A stretch of 64,000 nt of DNA from Halobacteroides halobius DSM 5150 (GCF_000328625.1 NC_019978.1:2585256-2649255), one strand, 5' to 3'; counted from the stretch's first letter, positions 1-8,992 are shown. Numbers and translations: made by a program. The notes: a model not told the origin generated them from the letters alone.

Positions 1-388
1 AGCAACTGATATTGATTCTACAGCATTAGCTACCGCTCGTAAAGGGAAATATAAACCAACTAACCTTAAAAAAGTTGATCAATCAATTATTGATCAATAT
101 TTCACTAAAGAAAATAATAACTATCTCCTTGATGCTAAAATTAAACAACAAGTTAAATTTAAAAGACTAAACCTACTTAAAGATGACTATGAAACAAATA
201 TAAATTTAATCTTGTGTAGAAATGTCTTTATTTATTTTACCAAAGAGATAAAAAATAGGCTAACTCAAAAACTAAGTCAAGCTTTAACTGATGATGGAAT
301 TTTATTTTTAGGAAATACAGAATATCTACTGCAACCTAAAAAATATAATCTAGAAAAATTATATACATCCTTTTATAAAAAGGCTTAA
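1..388 (+). CDS. cheR: CheR-type chemotaxis methyltransferase, 3' part
   Basis: The reading frame enters from outside the window (first full codon at base 2) and ends with TAA at 386-388, giving the last 128 residues. CheR methylates glutamates of chemoreceptors using S-adenosylmethionine. The fragment contains CRNVFIYF, the conserved motif in the Rossmann part of CheR, followed by a stretch on the 'DGILFLGNTEYL' pattern, equivalent to the usual 'GGxLxLGxSE' strand. The N-terminal CheR domain and the SAM glycine motif lie upstream of the window. It converges on hflX with a shared terminator between them. The family call is good; whether it is stand-alone or fused at its N-terminus cannot be seen. 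Confidence 0.82.
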   Translation, partial: ATDIDSTALATARKGKYKPTNLKKVDQSIIDQYFTKENNNYLLDAKIKQQVKFKRLNLLKDDYETNINLILCRNVFIYFTKEIKNRLTQKLSQALTDDGILFLGNTEYLLQPKKYNLEKLYTSFYKKA

Positions 389-439
389 AATTACTACTTA
401 ATAAAGAATAATAATTAATATCAATACAATTAATTATTT

Positions 440-463
440 AAGAGGATCAATATTGATCCTCTT
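440..463. terminator. bidirectional terminator between cheR and hflX
   Basis: A perfect 24-base palindrome (AAGAGGATCAAT then its complement) lies between two convergent stop codons, with A-rich sequence before and T/A-rich sequence after, so it can serve both strands. Confidence 0.8.
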
Positions 464-467
464 AAAA

Positions 468-2147
468 TTAAATTTTATACTTCTTTAATTTAGCTGCTAA
501 CCTATTAGGTATTTGAGCCTCTAATTTAATTCCTTGATTATCATAACTTCTATTTAGTACTCGCCCTTCTTGATATATTCGATCTAGCCAATTGGCTTTA
601 TCATAAGACAATTTAAGCTTAACTTTAATCATTCCTTGAACAATAAAGGAAGAAATTTTATTTAGTAATCTTTCTTTCCCTTTGCCATGCAAAGCTGATA
701 TAACTACACTATTAGGGTAATCTCGTTGTAATAAATCTAACTTATTATCTGCTACTAGGTCTGCTTTATTAAAAACAGTAATTATCTCTTTATCTAATAC
801 ACCTAAATCTTCTAATTCATCATGAACTACTGCCATTCTTTCTTTTAAATTAGGATGACTACTATCAACCACATGTAATAATAAATTAGCTTCCTTAATC
901 TCTTCTAAAGTTGCTTTAAAAGCAGCTATCAAATCATGTGGTAACTTTTTAATAAATCCAACTGTATCACTAACAATCACTTGCCTACCTATTGGTAACT
1001 TTATTTGACGTAAAGTAGAATCTAAAGTAGCAAACAACCTACCTTTAGCTTCCACTTCTGCTTTAGTCAATAAATTCATTACAGTTGATTTACCTGCATT
1101 AGTATAGCCTACTAATGAAATGACTGGATGACGTCGATTTTTACGCTGTAACTGACGATTCTTTCTTATCTTCTTTAAATCTTTTTTTAACCGATGGATT
1201 CTTTTTCTGATTCTTCTACGGTCTATCTCTAATTTAGTCTCACCAGGCCCTCTAGTACCTATACCGCCACCTAATCGGGACATTTTAGCTCCTTGACCGA
1301 TTAGTCTAGGCAATAAATACTTTAGTTGAGCTAATTCTACTTGTAGTTGGCCTTCTTTAGTTTGAGCTTGTTGGGCAAAGATATCTAAAATCAATTGGGT
1401 TCTATCTATTACTTTTACACCTAAACCCTCTTCTAGATTACTATATTGAGCTGGAGTTAATTCATCATCAAAAATAATTACATTAGCTTGCTGGTTAATT
1501 AAAGTTCGCTTTATTTGACTAACTTTCCCTTGGCCTATGTAATAGGCGGGATCTACTACTCTATCTCTAATTGTTAAGTTTGTTACTACTTCTACTTTTG
1601 CTGTAGTAGTTAGATTTTTTAACTCTTTTAGGCTTTCTTCTTTACTTCCTACCAAAATAGCCCGTTCTTGACTTTGTTTTATTTGATGAGTTTCTACATG
1701 ACTTAATTCTTCTTCTAATTTATAGACAATATCTACATAATTAAATGTATCAGCTTCCTTTAATCCAAGTTGTTGCTTTGCTATACCAGTCAATCTACCT
1801 TGTTTAATTTCAGGAAAGATAATCTCTAAGTACTGTCTATTTAAATTAAAATAAGTCAAATTATCCAACCGATATTTTAAAACTAACTCTTTTTTTATCC
1901 TTCTCTTTCCTTTATGAAATACTAATATCCTTAATCCCGATAAACGCTTTTTACTTCTTCTTCTTCTAACTCCTTCAATTAAATCTGTCTGTAAAGTGCC
2001 TAACTGATAATCTATTACTTGGCCTTTACGATTTAGTAATAAATTAATTTGCTCTTCGTTAAAATCAACTACCTTATTTAATAATTGTTGTGTAATTAAC
2101 TTTCCGCGTTCTAATCTAAATTCTAATAATTTATCAAGATTATTAAT
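468..2147 (-). CDS. hflX: GTPase HflX, ribosome-splitting
   Basis: HflX is a ribosome-binding GTPase that splits or rescues stalled ribosomes. G motifs are visible: GYTNAGKST (G1), DTVGF (G3) and NKAD (G4), with the preceding GGGIGTRGPGE linker typical of the family. The TTG at 1868 is not the real start: the frame stays open for 93 more codons up to 2147, and these encode the normal N-terminal HflX domain (for example ERGKLITQQLLNKV and KRLSGLRI). No ATG, GTG or TTG occurs in that stretch. A strong GGAGGAG lies 8 bases before an ATT codon at 2147-2145, so an AUU start is proposed (559 aa). The gene begins 20 bases after the rex stop, so the two are probably co-transcribed. Confidence 0.88.
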   Translation of the reverse strand: MNNLDKLLEFRLERGKLITQQLLNKVVDFNEEQINLLLNRKGQVIDYQLGTLQTDLIEGVRRRRSKKRLSGLRILVFHKGKRRIKKELVLKYRLDNLTYFNLNRQYLEIIFPEIKQGRLTGIAKQQLGLKEADTFNYVDIVYKLEEELSHVETHQIKQSQERAILVGSKEESLKELKNLTTTAKVEVVTNLTIRDRVVDPAYYIGQGKVSQIKRTLINQQANVIIFDDELTPAQYSNLEEGLGVKVIDRTQLILDIFAQQAQTKEGQLQVELAQLKYLLPRLIGQGAKMSRLGGGIGTRGPGETKLEIDRRRIRKRIHRLKKDLKKIRKNRQLQRKNRRHPVISLVGYTNAGKSTVMNLLTKAEVEAKGRLFATLDSTLRQIKLPIGRQVIVSDTVGFIKKLPHDLIAAFKATLEEIKEANLLLHVVDSSHPNLKERMAVVHDELEDLGVLDKEIITVFNKADLVADNKLDLLQRDYPNSVVISALHGKGKERLLNKISSFIVQGMIKVKLKLSYDKANWLDRIYQEGRVLNRSYDNQGIKLEAQIPNRLAAKLKKYKI

Positions 2148-2167
2148 TTGTTATCTCCTCCATTAAG

Positions 2168-2791
2168 TTACTCCGATAGGTGATAAGTTAGACTGATTAA
2201 GCCGATAGATAGATCTTCATTACGAACTTCAATTTCTTCAGGTACCTCTAATCTAGTAGGAGCAAAATTCCAAATAGCTTCTACTCCATTAGCAACTAAT
2301 TTGTTAGCAATCTGTTGAGCTGAATCTGCTGGTACAGCTACAATAGCAATTCTAATATCCTTTTCTTGTACTAAATCATCCAATTCAGATACAGAATGAA
2401 TTTTTACATCTCCTAAATGATTCCCAATCTTACCTTGGTCTACATCTAAAGCATAATTTATTTCAAGGCCTAAATTCCTAAAGTTGCCATAGTTAACTAG
2501 AGCTTGGCCCAAGTTCCCAGCCCCTATCAAGACAATCTCCCAATCATTATCCAAACCTAAAATCTTCTCTAAGTTCTTTAATAAAACAGATACCTCATAT
2601 CCTACTCCTCTTCTCCCAAATTCACCATAATAAGATAAATCTTTTCTTACCTGGGTAGAAGGAATTCCTAACATATTCCCTAAATCCTTAGATGAAATAA
2701 CTTCTACTTGTTGTTCTGACAATTTTTGTAAACAGCGGTAATAAAGAGGTAACCTCTCTACTGTTGTTGCTGGAGTTCTTATTTCTTTCAT
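2168..2791 (-). CDS. rex: redox-sensing transcriptional repressor Rex
   Basis: Rex is a dimeric repressor that senses the NADH/NAD+ ratio and controls fermentation and hydrogen-metabolism genes. The 207-aa length is normal. An N-terminal winged-helix domain (SSKDLGNMLGIPSTQVRKDL, about residues 34-53) is followed by a Rossmann domain with GAGNLGQAL, the dinucleotide-binding glycine motif. It is the first gene of a unit with hflX and is divergent from lgt. Plausible targets in this window are pflBA and the hyd genes, but I saw no convincing Rex operator (TTGTGAA-type palindrome) before them. Confidence 0.95.
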   Translation of the reverse strand: MKEIRTPATTVERLPLYYRCLQKLSEQQVEVISSKDLGNMLGIPSTQVRKDLSYYGEFGRRGVGYEVSVLLKNLEKILGLDNDWEIVLIGAGNLGQALVNYGNFRNLGLEINYALDVDQGKIGNHLGDVKIHSVSELDDLVQEKDIRIAIVAVPADSAQQIANKLVANGVEAIWNFAPTRLEVPEEIEVRNEDLSIGLISLTYHLSE

Positions 2792-2910
2792 AATATCTCT
2801 CCTTTTATAGTTTATAATAAGTATATTCTTGACTATTCATTAACTTTATTATAATCTTAAATTTAAGTCTGGTCAACCACAGAAGCTTCAAATATGAAGG
2901 AGGAAAACAA

Positions 2911-3696
2911 ATGAATTCAACTTATCTTGATCCTATAGCTTTTAAACTAGGTCCTCTAACTGTTTACTGGTATGGAATTATTATGGCGTCTGCTGTATTA
3001 ATTGGATTACTATTAGCTACTAACGAGGCTAAACGAAGAAATATCGATCCTGAATTAATTATAGATCTTGTCATTTGGGGGATTCCTTGTGCAATTATTG
3101 GAGCACGTACTTATTATGTCATCTTTCAATGGGATTATTATAGTCAACACCCTCAAGAAATTATTGCTATTTGGCACGGAGGGCTAGCTATTCATGGTGC
3201 CTTAATTGCTGCTTTATTAGCCGGGGTTACCTTTGCCTATAAAAAAGGAGTGTCCTTTTTAAAACTAACTGATATAGCTGCTCCTAGTATTATTTTAGGA
3301 CAGGCTATTGGTAGATGGGGTAATTTTATGAACCAAGAAGCTCATGGTGGCCCAGTCAGTAGAAATTTTTTAGAAAGCTTGCATCTACCGTATTGGATTA
3401 TAGAACAAATGCAAATTAATGGCATCTATTATCATCCTACATTTTTATATGAATCAATCTGGAACTTATTAGTTTTCCTATTCTTAACTCTTTACTGGAA
3501 AAAACAAGACTTCCTCAAACCTGGTGAAGTATTTTTAAGTTATATTAGTCTTTATTCTTTCGGTCGTTTCTTCATTGAAGAGATGAGAACAGATAGCTTA
3601 ATGTTAGGTTCTTTTAAAATGGCTAAAGTAATTAGCGTTGTTATAATTTTATTTTCTGTTGGAATTGGCTACTATAATCATTATATTAAAAACTAA
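2911..3696 (+). CDS. lgt: prolipoprotein diacylglyceryl transferase
   Basis: Lgt transfers diacylglycerol from phosphatidylglycerol to the lipobox cysteine of preprolipoproteins at the cytoplasmic membrane. The 261-aa protein has about seven membrane segments. The Lgt signature [10 protein letters not shown] lies at residues 134-143, with HGGLAIHG at about 89-96. The start has a good ribosome site (AAGGAGGAAAACAA before ATG). The S58 peptidase gene follows after 22 bases. At least one lipoprotein substrate (26401-27414) is encoded in the window. Confidence 0.96.
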   Translation: MNSTYLDPIAFKLGPLTVYWYGIIMASAVLIGLLLATNEAKRRNIDPELIIDLVIWGIPCAIIGARTYYVIFQWDYYSQHPQEIIAIWHGGLAIHGALIAALLAGVTFAYKKGVSFLKLTDIAAPSIILGQAIGRWGNFMNQEAHGGPVSRNFLESLHLPYWIIEQMQINGIYYHPTFLYESIWNLLVFLFLTLYWKKQDFLKPGEVFLSYISLYSFGRFFIEEMRTDSLMLGSFKMAKVISVVIILFSVGIGYYNHYIKN

Positions 3697-3718
3697 TAAT
3701 TATTTAAGGGGGCCAACA

Positions 3719-4627
3719 ATGAAAGATTATATCACTGATGTACCTGGAATTAAAGTAGGTCATGCCCATAGTAAAGAAGGAATGACAGGATGTACTGTTA
3801 TTTTAACTGAAAAAGGAGCTACTACTGGAGTAGATGTTAGAGGATCGGCACCTGGTACTAGAGAACTAGCCCTTTTAGATCCTATTAATACAGTAGACAA
3901 AGCTCATGCTATTTTATTAACTGGAGGAAGCGCTTTTGGATTATCTGCTGCAGATGGAGTTATGACTACTCTAGAAAACAAAAAAATCGGCTTTAATGTA
4001 GGCGTTACTAAAGTACCTATTGTTCCTGCAGCTGTTCTATTTGATCTTGAGGTTGGGGATTATCAAATCAGACCTAATGCTACAATGGGCCAACAAGCAA
4101 CCAAAAATGCTTCTTCCACTGAAACTAGACTAGGAAAAGTAGGAGCTGGGATGGGATGTACTGTAGGAAAACTACTAGGCATAGAGCAAGCTAGTCCTAG
4201 TGGTTTAGGTAGTGCCAGCCTACAATTAACAGATGAAATTTATGTTGGAGCTCTAGTAGCAGTTAATGCCTTTGGAGATATTTTAGATAAGAAAGGAAAA
4301 ATTATTGCTGGCTGTAAGGATGAACAAGGAGATTTCATCAATACTTATCAAGCAATGAAAGAAGAAGAAATAAAAGGTTTTGGTAAAAATACCACCATTG
4401 GGGTAGTTGCAACCAATGTTCAATTAACCAAAACCGAAGCTAACAAGGTAGCTCAAGTAGCTCATAATGGTTATGCAAAACATATTCGTCCTGTCCACAC
4501 TATGTTAGATGGAGATACTATTTTTGCTTTAAGTACAGGTGATAAAAGGATAGATATTAATCTGCTAGCTACAGCAGCTAGTCAAGTAATGGGCCAAGCG
4601 ATCGTAAAAGCAATTGACAATGTATAA
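3719..4627 (+). CDS. P1/S58-family (DmpA-like) self-processing hydrolase
   Basis: This 302-aa protein belongs to the DmpA/NylC-like family of N-terminal nucleophile aminopeptidases and amidases. The start is ATG 3719, after AAGGGGG; an in-frame codon upstream at 3659 lies inside lgt and is not used. Family landmarks are ITDVPGIKVGHA at the N-terminus, TGGSAFGLSAADGV, and GKNTTIGVVATN near residue 227. By analogy with NylC, cleavage between N and T in the last motif would expose the catalytic threonine. Substrate is unknown. It sits 22 bases after lgt, so co-transcription is likely, but no functional link to lipoprotein synthesis is evident. Confidence 0.88.
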   Translation: MKDYITDVPGIKVGHAHSKEGMTGCTVILTEKGATTGVDVRGSAPGTRELALLDPINTVDKAHAILLTGGSAFGLSAADGVMTTLENKKIGFNVGVTKVPIVPAAVLFDLEVGDYQIRPNATMGQQATKNASSTETRLGKVGAGMGCTVGKLLGIEQASPSGLGSASLQLTDEIYVGALVAVNAFGDILDKKGKIIAGCKDEQGDFINTYQAMKEEEIKGFGKNTTIGVVATNVQLTKTEANKVAQVAHNGYAKHIRPVHTMLDGDTIFALSTGDKRIDINLLATAASQVMGQAIVKAIDNV

Positions 4628-4634
4628 TTTACAA

Positions 4635-5270
4635 TTATTTCTTCACCTCGTGACAACGACGACAACGAGCTTCATACTCTTCATCTCTACGGGGATTATC
4701 ATCCCACTCCGTAGTAGAACCCGCTCCTACTACTACCACTGGATCATCAATACTAGCTGGTTGACCAGCAATTAATCTCTGGTTTCTAGTAGCAGGGTTA
4801 GCACACTTAACACAGACAGCATGTAACTTAGTAACATATTCAGCTCGAGCCATTAATTCTGGGATAGGTTTGAAACCTCGTCCTGCAAAATCAGTATCTA
4901 ATCCAGCAATAATCACCCTTAACCCCTGCTGCGCTAGCTCATCTGCTAAAGGAACCAATTCTTCAGAAAAAAACTGTCCCTCATCGATAGCTACCACATC
5001 TATAGTATCTGTTTCTTTTTTTTCTTTAATTTTATGATTAATATCACTTACATTATCTACAATTTCTGCTGTTATTTTATTTCCAGTATGAGTAGTAACC
5101 TCAGTATCACTATAACGATTATCAATACTTGGTTTAAAAACTAAAATATCCTGTTCAGCAATCATAGCTCGTTCAACCCTTCTAATCAATTCACTACTTT
5201 TACCTGAAAACATTACCCCAGTAATAACTTCTAGCCAACCTGTTTCTACACTTCCATAATAGCCATGCAC
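4635..5270 (-). CDS. tdk: thymidine kinase (type II)
   Basis: Phosphorylates thymidine to dTMP in the salvage pathway. The P-loop VITGVMFSGKSSELIRR lies at residues 16-32, followed by AIDEGQFF with the catalytic glutamate, and a zinc lasso built from CVKC and CRRC pairs near the C-terminus. Length is 211 aa. The start is a GTG codon preceded by AAGGGG. It is convergent with the S58 peptidase gene, only 7 bases apart. Confidence 0.95.
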   Translation of the reverse strand: MHGYYGSVETGWLEVITGVMFSGKSSELIRRVERAMIAEQDILVFKPSIDNRYSDTEVTTHTGNKITAEIVDNVSDINHKIKEKKETDTIDVVAIDEGQFFSEELVPLADELAQQGLRVIIAGLDTDFAGRGFKPIPELMARAEYVTKLHAVCVKCANPATRNQRLIAGQPASIDDPVVVVGAGSTTEWDDNPRRDEEYEARCRRCHEVKK

Positions 5271-5470
5271 TAATAAAACCCCTTCCTAAAGTTGATTATA
5301 ATTTCTACCTTTACTATTATAAGATTATCTTTAACAAAAAACAACCTTAAATAATTAATTTTGAATCCAAAATAACTCTGTTTTTTTATTACTAATAGAG
5401 GATAATTTCAAGTTTTGTCTAAATATGACTATAAAGCAACCTATGCTACCAATTAATAAATCAATTATAA

Positions 5471-5540
5471 AGGAGCTATGAAGTATAATCTATAACTGGT
5501 CACCTAAGGGTTATATGGAGCTAATGGTGAACCCACCCTG
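5471..5540 (+). promoter_or_regulatory. structured leader before the GGDEF/HD-GYP gene (unidentified)
   Basis: The 295-base gap between tdk and the GGDEF gene holds a compact structured stretch. TATAAC at 5491-5496 pairs with GTTATA at 5510-5515. GGTCACC in that loop (5498-5504) can pair with GGTGAACC at 5526-5533, which would be a pseudoknot. AGGGT (5507-5511) and ACCCT (5534-5538) offer an alternative pairing. It does not match any riboswitch consensus I can recall, including GEMM-I, c-di-GMP-II and fluoride. No terminator follows; the ribosome site AAGGAGG is 12 bases beyond. The rest of the gap (5271-5470) is AT-rich and shows nothing I can name. Confidence 0.35.
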
Positions 5541-5565
5541 TATTTTTTAATATAAGGAGGATATA

Positions 5566-7164
5566 ATGATTATTAATCAAGAACCCCAGCCTAATGAAGC
5601 TAAGAAAAAAGACTTTGCTAAATTTACGATCCTTTTATTAATTCTCTCATTAATTTTAGTAACTACTTCTCTTTTAATAAATAAATACCTATATTTAACC
5701 TATGCCATCTTAATTATCATCATAATCTATACTATACATAAGTTAAGAGTTACTAAAGTTAAAGAAAAGAAAAAAGAATTTCGTAGTCTCCTTGAAAAAC
5801 ATAAAATATTATTAAACAATGTTGAAACGCAAATTTGGTATGCAAACGATACGGATTCATACGGAATGGTAAACCAAGCCCATGCAGATTTTTTAGGAGT
5901 AGAAAAAGAAGAATTGAAAGACAAAAACTGTATTACTAGCAATCAGGAGGTATTTACTACCAAAGAAAAGATTACAACTAAACAATGGGTTAAAAACTAT
6001 AAAGGTCAAAAAAGACTATTATCGATTACAAAAATACCTAAATTAAATACTGCAAATGAAGTTGAATATGTAATCTGCACTGCTGAAGATATAACTAAAG
6101 AATATAAAAAAGAAGAAAAAATAAAACGTTTGACTTTTCATGATAGCCTAACTGGTCTCTATAATAGAAGGTATTTTGAACAAGAATTACAAAGACTTGA
6201 TACCCAAAGGCAATTACCTTTAAGTATCATCATTGGAGATGTTAATGGACTTAAATTAGCTAATGATGCATTTGGGCATCATTTAGGAGATAAGTTATTA
6301 AGGAAAGCTGCTCAAACCATCAAGAACTCTTGTCGTAATGAAGATATTGTAGCCCGTTGGGGAGGAGATGAATTTGCAATTTTATTACCTCAAACTACTG
6401 AAAAAGATGTTAAAAAAGTCTGTTCTAGAATAGAAAAAGACTGTAAAGAAAAAGATTTAGGTCTAATTGACATTAGTATTAGCTTAGGACATGCAACTAA
6501 AAAACTACCTACCCAAAGCTCTAAAGATATCTTTAAAGAAGCAGAAGACTGGATGTATAAAAAGAAATTAAAAAAGAGCAGAAAGTTTCATAATAAAACC
6601 ATCTCCTCATTAAAAGAAACTTTAAAGAAAAAAACTCATGAAACATTAGAACACGGCCAAAGAATAGAAAGCTTAGCTCTTAAATTAGGAAAAAAATTAA
6701 ACCTAGCAAAGCCTAAATTAAATAATCTATCTTTACTTGCTAAGTTCCATGATTTAGGTAAGGTAGCAATCTCAAAAAAAATACTCGAAAAGAATAAGTC
6801 TTTAACAGAAGAAGAGTGGGGGAAGATACAAGAACACACTAAAATAGGATACCAGATAGCAAAATCTTCTTTTGAATTACGTCATATTTCACAAGAAATT
6901 TTAAATCATCATGAATGGTGGAATGGCTCAGGTTATCCCCAGGGATTAAAAGAAGAAGAAATTCCTCTTTTAGCAAGAATAATTGCTATCATTGATGCTT
7001 ATGATGTGATGATTCATGGAAGGACATACCAAAAACCACTTAGTGAACAAAAGGTTTTAAAAGAGATTAAAAAGAAAGCAGGAATTCAATTTGACCCTAA
7101 GTTAGTGGAAGAATTCATGAAAATAATAAGTAATAACAAAAAAGCAAGAGAGAGGGCTGATTAA
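5566..7164 (+). CDS. membrane-anchored PAS-GGDEF-HD-GYP protein, c-di-GMP turnover
   Basis: The 532-aa protein combines c-di-GMP synthesis and breakdown domains. Two membrane helices (about residues 19-56) are followed by a PAS-like sensor region (about 75-180). A GGDEF domain has an intact active site (GGDEF, 266-270) and an inhibitory I-site RNED (257-260) at the canonical five-residue distance. A C-terminal HD-GYP domain has HD at 395-396 and HHEWWNGSGYP at 448-458. Both catalytic motifs look intact, so synthesis, hydrolysis or switching are all possible. It has its own structured leader, and its stop overlaps the stop of the convergent patatin gene inside a shared terminator. Confidence 0.93.
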   Translation: MIINQEPQPNEAKKKDFAKFTILLLILSLILVTTSLLINKYLYLTYAILIIIIIYTIHKLRVTKVKEKKKEFRSLLEKHKILLNNVETQIWYANDTDSYGMVNQAHADFLGVEKEELKDKNCITSNQEVFTTKEKITTKQWVKNYKGQKRLLSITKIPKLNTANEVEYVICTAEDITKEYKKEEKIKRLTFHDSLTGLYNRRYFEQELQRLDTQRQLPLSIIIGDVNGLKLANDAFGHHLGDKLLRKAAQTIKNSCRNEDIVARWGGDEFAILLPQTTEKDVKKVCSRIEKDCKEKDLGLIDISISLGHATKKLPTQSSKDIFKEAEDWMYKKKLKKSRKFHNKTISSLKETLKKKTHETLEHGQRIESLALKLGKKLNLAKPKLNNLSLLAKFHDLGKVAISKKILEKNKSLTEEEWGKIQEHTKIGYQIAKSSFELRHISQEILNHHEWWNGSGYPQGLKEEEIPLLARIIAIIDAYDVMIHGRTYQKPLSEQKVLKEIKKKAGIQFDPKLVEEFMKIISNNKKARERAD

Positions 7165-7172
7165 CCCTCTCT
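7149..7172. terminator. bidirectional terminator overlapping two stop codons
   Basis: AGAGAGGG pairs with CCCTCTCT around both stop codons (7162-7164 on plus, 7161-7163 on minus). T-runs follow on the plus strand and, because of the upstream A-run, on the minus strand too. The hairpin is therefore partly coding for both proteins. Confidence 0.8.
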
Positions 7173-8426
7173 TTTATAGTAATTGTGGACTGGAAATTCT
7201 TGTTTATAAACCCTAATTTTCTTTCTTTGCCCGATAAAGAAGTAACCAGCCTTGGCCCTAGCTCCCTGATTCCAAATAAAATGTAATAAGCCCTTGATTT
7301 TATTTCTTGTTGGCTGGATAAAATTAACAAATAATACCGTATCATCACTTTCTATTCGATTATAATGAGAATAACTATCTCTTCCATCTAAATCGATTAC
7401 AGTAAATTTTTTACCCAATCTTTTAGCTACTAGATAAGCAAATAGATAGTTATCATCATTTAGAGTGACTATTCCATCTATCTGCTTTAATTTCACTTGC
7501 TTTCTAATATAACCTTCCATAACCTGACTATATTCTTCTATTTCAACTGTTGTTCCCTCTAGCTGTCTATTATTCTTCCCCCTAAAATCAGCTGGTAGTT
7601 TTCTATCTATAAAATAATCTAGATTATCCTTTACTTGCTGATAGCCGGACATATATAATTTGTTTTTCTCTTCTCTAGATAAAGAAAAATCTATTACTTT
7701 AATCCCTAAAGTCGGTATTGAAATGACATAAGCATCCGAAAGCTCAATTTGTCTTCTCTCATTAACTGTCATTACCATCTCTAATAAGTTAGTTAAATAG
7801 TCTATCAAATTGTCTATTTTACTTGGTTGACCAGGTTTTTCATCTATTAATATTAAACCTAAAGTAGGACGAGATGAATCAGCAAAGACTTGTAAAGGAA
7901 AATTATTCATTACTCCTCCATCAATATATAGCCTAGAGTTATAATGATATGGCTTATAAAAGATAGGTATACTCATTGACATCCTCACTGCTTTAGCTAC
8001 CGAAAATTGTGGGGTCTGTTCTTTCGAAAACACCTTTGTGCTTCTATATGTTGCATCAGAAGCTATAACCTTAACTTCTTTATTTAAATCTTCGAAGACT
8101 CTTACCCCTTTTGCTTCTAACCTCTCTGCCATCCAATCCAAAAATTCATTTCCCTTATATATCCCGTATTCGGTAAATAATCTTATGATAGAAAAATCAT
8201 CTTTAAAATCCTCTAAATCTTGCTGATAAATTAATTCTTTTAACTTGTCAATGCTATATCCTGCCCCATATAGTGTAGCTATAATTGCACCTACTGAACT
8301 GCCTGCAAGACTGACTATTTCAATCCCTTCTTCTTCTAAAGCTTTTATACCACCTAAATGGGCTATTCCTTTTACTCCACCACCACTTATAGATAAATTA
8401 ATCCTTAAATCACTTATTAAATCCAC
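7161..8426 (-). CDS. patatin-like phospholipase with extra C-terminal domain
   Basis: Patatins are Ser-Asp dyad lipid acyl hydrolases. The glycine-rich oxyanion loop SGGGVKGIAHLGG is at residues 14-26, the nucleophile elbow GSSVG at 42-46 (Ser44) and the Asp motif DGG at 169-171, so the active site is complete. Residues about 290-421 form a second domain I do not recognise firmly. Its pattern, a TVIDLDGRDS turn followed by DTVLFVNFIQPTRN and an 'NQGARAKAGYFF' segment, resembles a phosphoribosyltransferase-like fold. The GTG at 8426 lies inside the ribosome site AAGGAGGTG and no other standard start follows in frame, so initiation may be at that GTG or at the ATA three codons later. Confidence 0.85.
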   Translation of the reverse strand: MDLISDLRINLSISGGGVKGIAHLGGIKALEEEGIEIVSLAGSSVGAIIATLYGAGYSIDKLKELIYQQDLEDFKDDFSIIRLFTEYGIYKGNEFLDWMAERLEAKGVRVFEDLNKEVKVIASDATYRSTKVFSKEQTPQFSVAKAVRMSMSIPIFYKPYHYNSRLYIDGGVMNNFPLQVFADSSRPTLGLILIDEKPGQPSKIDNLIDYLTNLLEMVMTVNERRQIELSDAYVISIPTLGIKVIDFSLSREEKNKLYMSGYQQVKDNLDYFIDRKLPADFRGKNNRQLEGTTVEIEEYSQVMEGYIRKQVKLKQIDGIVTLNDDNYLFAYLVAKRLGKKFTVIDLDGRDSYSHYNRIESDDTVLFVNFIQPTRNKIKGLLHFIWNQGARAKAGYFFIGQRKKIRVYKQEFPVHNYYKREG

Positions 8427-8554
8427 CTCCTTAATCTATACCCTTATAATTAATATATTTCTAGTTGATAGCTTTTGTTACCTAATAATTAAAAAAATAG
8501 CCTTTCATTAGAATTGGAAATATTATATAATATTTAATAGAAAGGAGGAAAAAA

Positions 8555-8992
8555 TTGAAAAAAAGAATATGGTTGTACTTATTAGTTTTATTTGTTTTTA
8601 TTTTCTCCAGTAATATTATTCTAGCTAAAGACATAGTTGAAATTAAAAAAAATATCTACCCTGCAAATATCTTAAATTTATACAAGACTGGAGATAAATA
8701 CCCTTCTGTAGGTATTAAGCACCATTTAGAAAAAGGAATTTATTTAGGGGGGAACTTAGAATATCAGCAAAGTGATGGAGCAGAATTAGAATTAAGTTCA
8801 GTTTATATGATTCCAGATGTTTTTATTTTTGATTTTTATGGTGGAGGAGGATTAAAAGTAAATATTAAGAACAAAGACCTAGATCCTTATCTACTATTAG
8901 GAAATCAATTTATCTTCTTATTTTCCGAAGTTAAATATTATTTATCTGAGGATCAAGTAGAATCTCGTGCTGGATTTAAGTTTAAATTTTAA
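8555..8992 (+). CDS. small secreted strand-rich protein, possible outer-membrane protein
   Basis: 145 aa, TTG start preceded by AAAGGAGG. A signal peptide is clear: KKR, a hydrophobic run of about 15 residues, then cleavage near NIILA-KD. The mature part has alternating polar/aromatic stretches separated by short turns (GIYLGGNLEYQQ, FDFYGGGGLKVNI, EVKYYL, RAGFKFKF) and ends in phenylalanine, as many outer-membrane beta-barrel proteins do. Known biology: Halanaerobiales have an outer membrane. Inference: a small barrel or periplasmic beta-sandwich. No homologue recognised. Monocistronic, with a strong terminator downstream. Confidence 0.6.
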   Translation: MKKRIWLYLLVLFVFIFSSNIILAKDIVEIKKNIYPANILNLYKTGDKYPSVGIKHHLEKGIYLGGNLEYQQSDGAELELSSVYMIPDVFIFDFYGGGGLKVNIKNKDLDPYLLLGNQFIFLFSEVKYYLSEDQVESRAGFKFKF

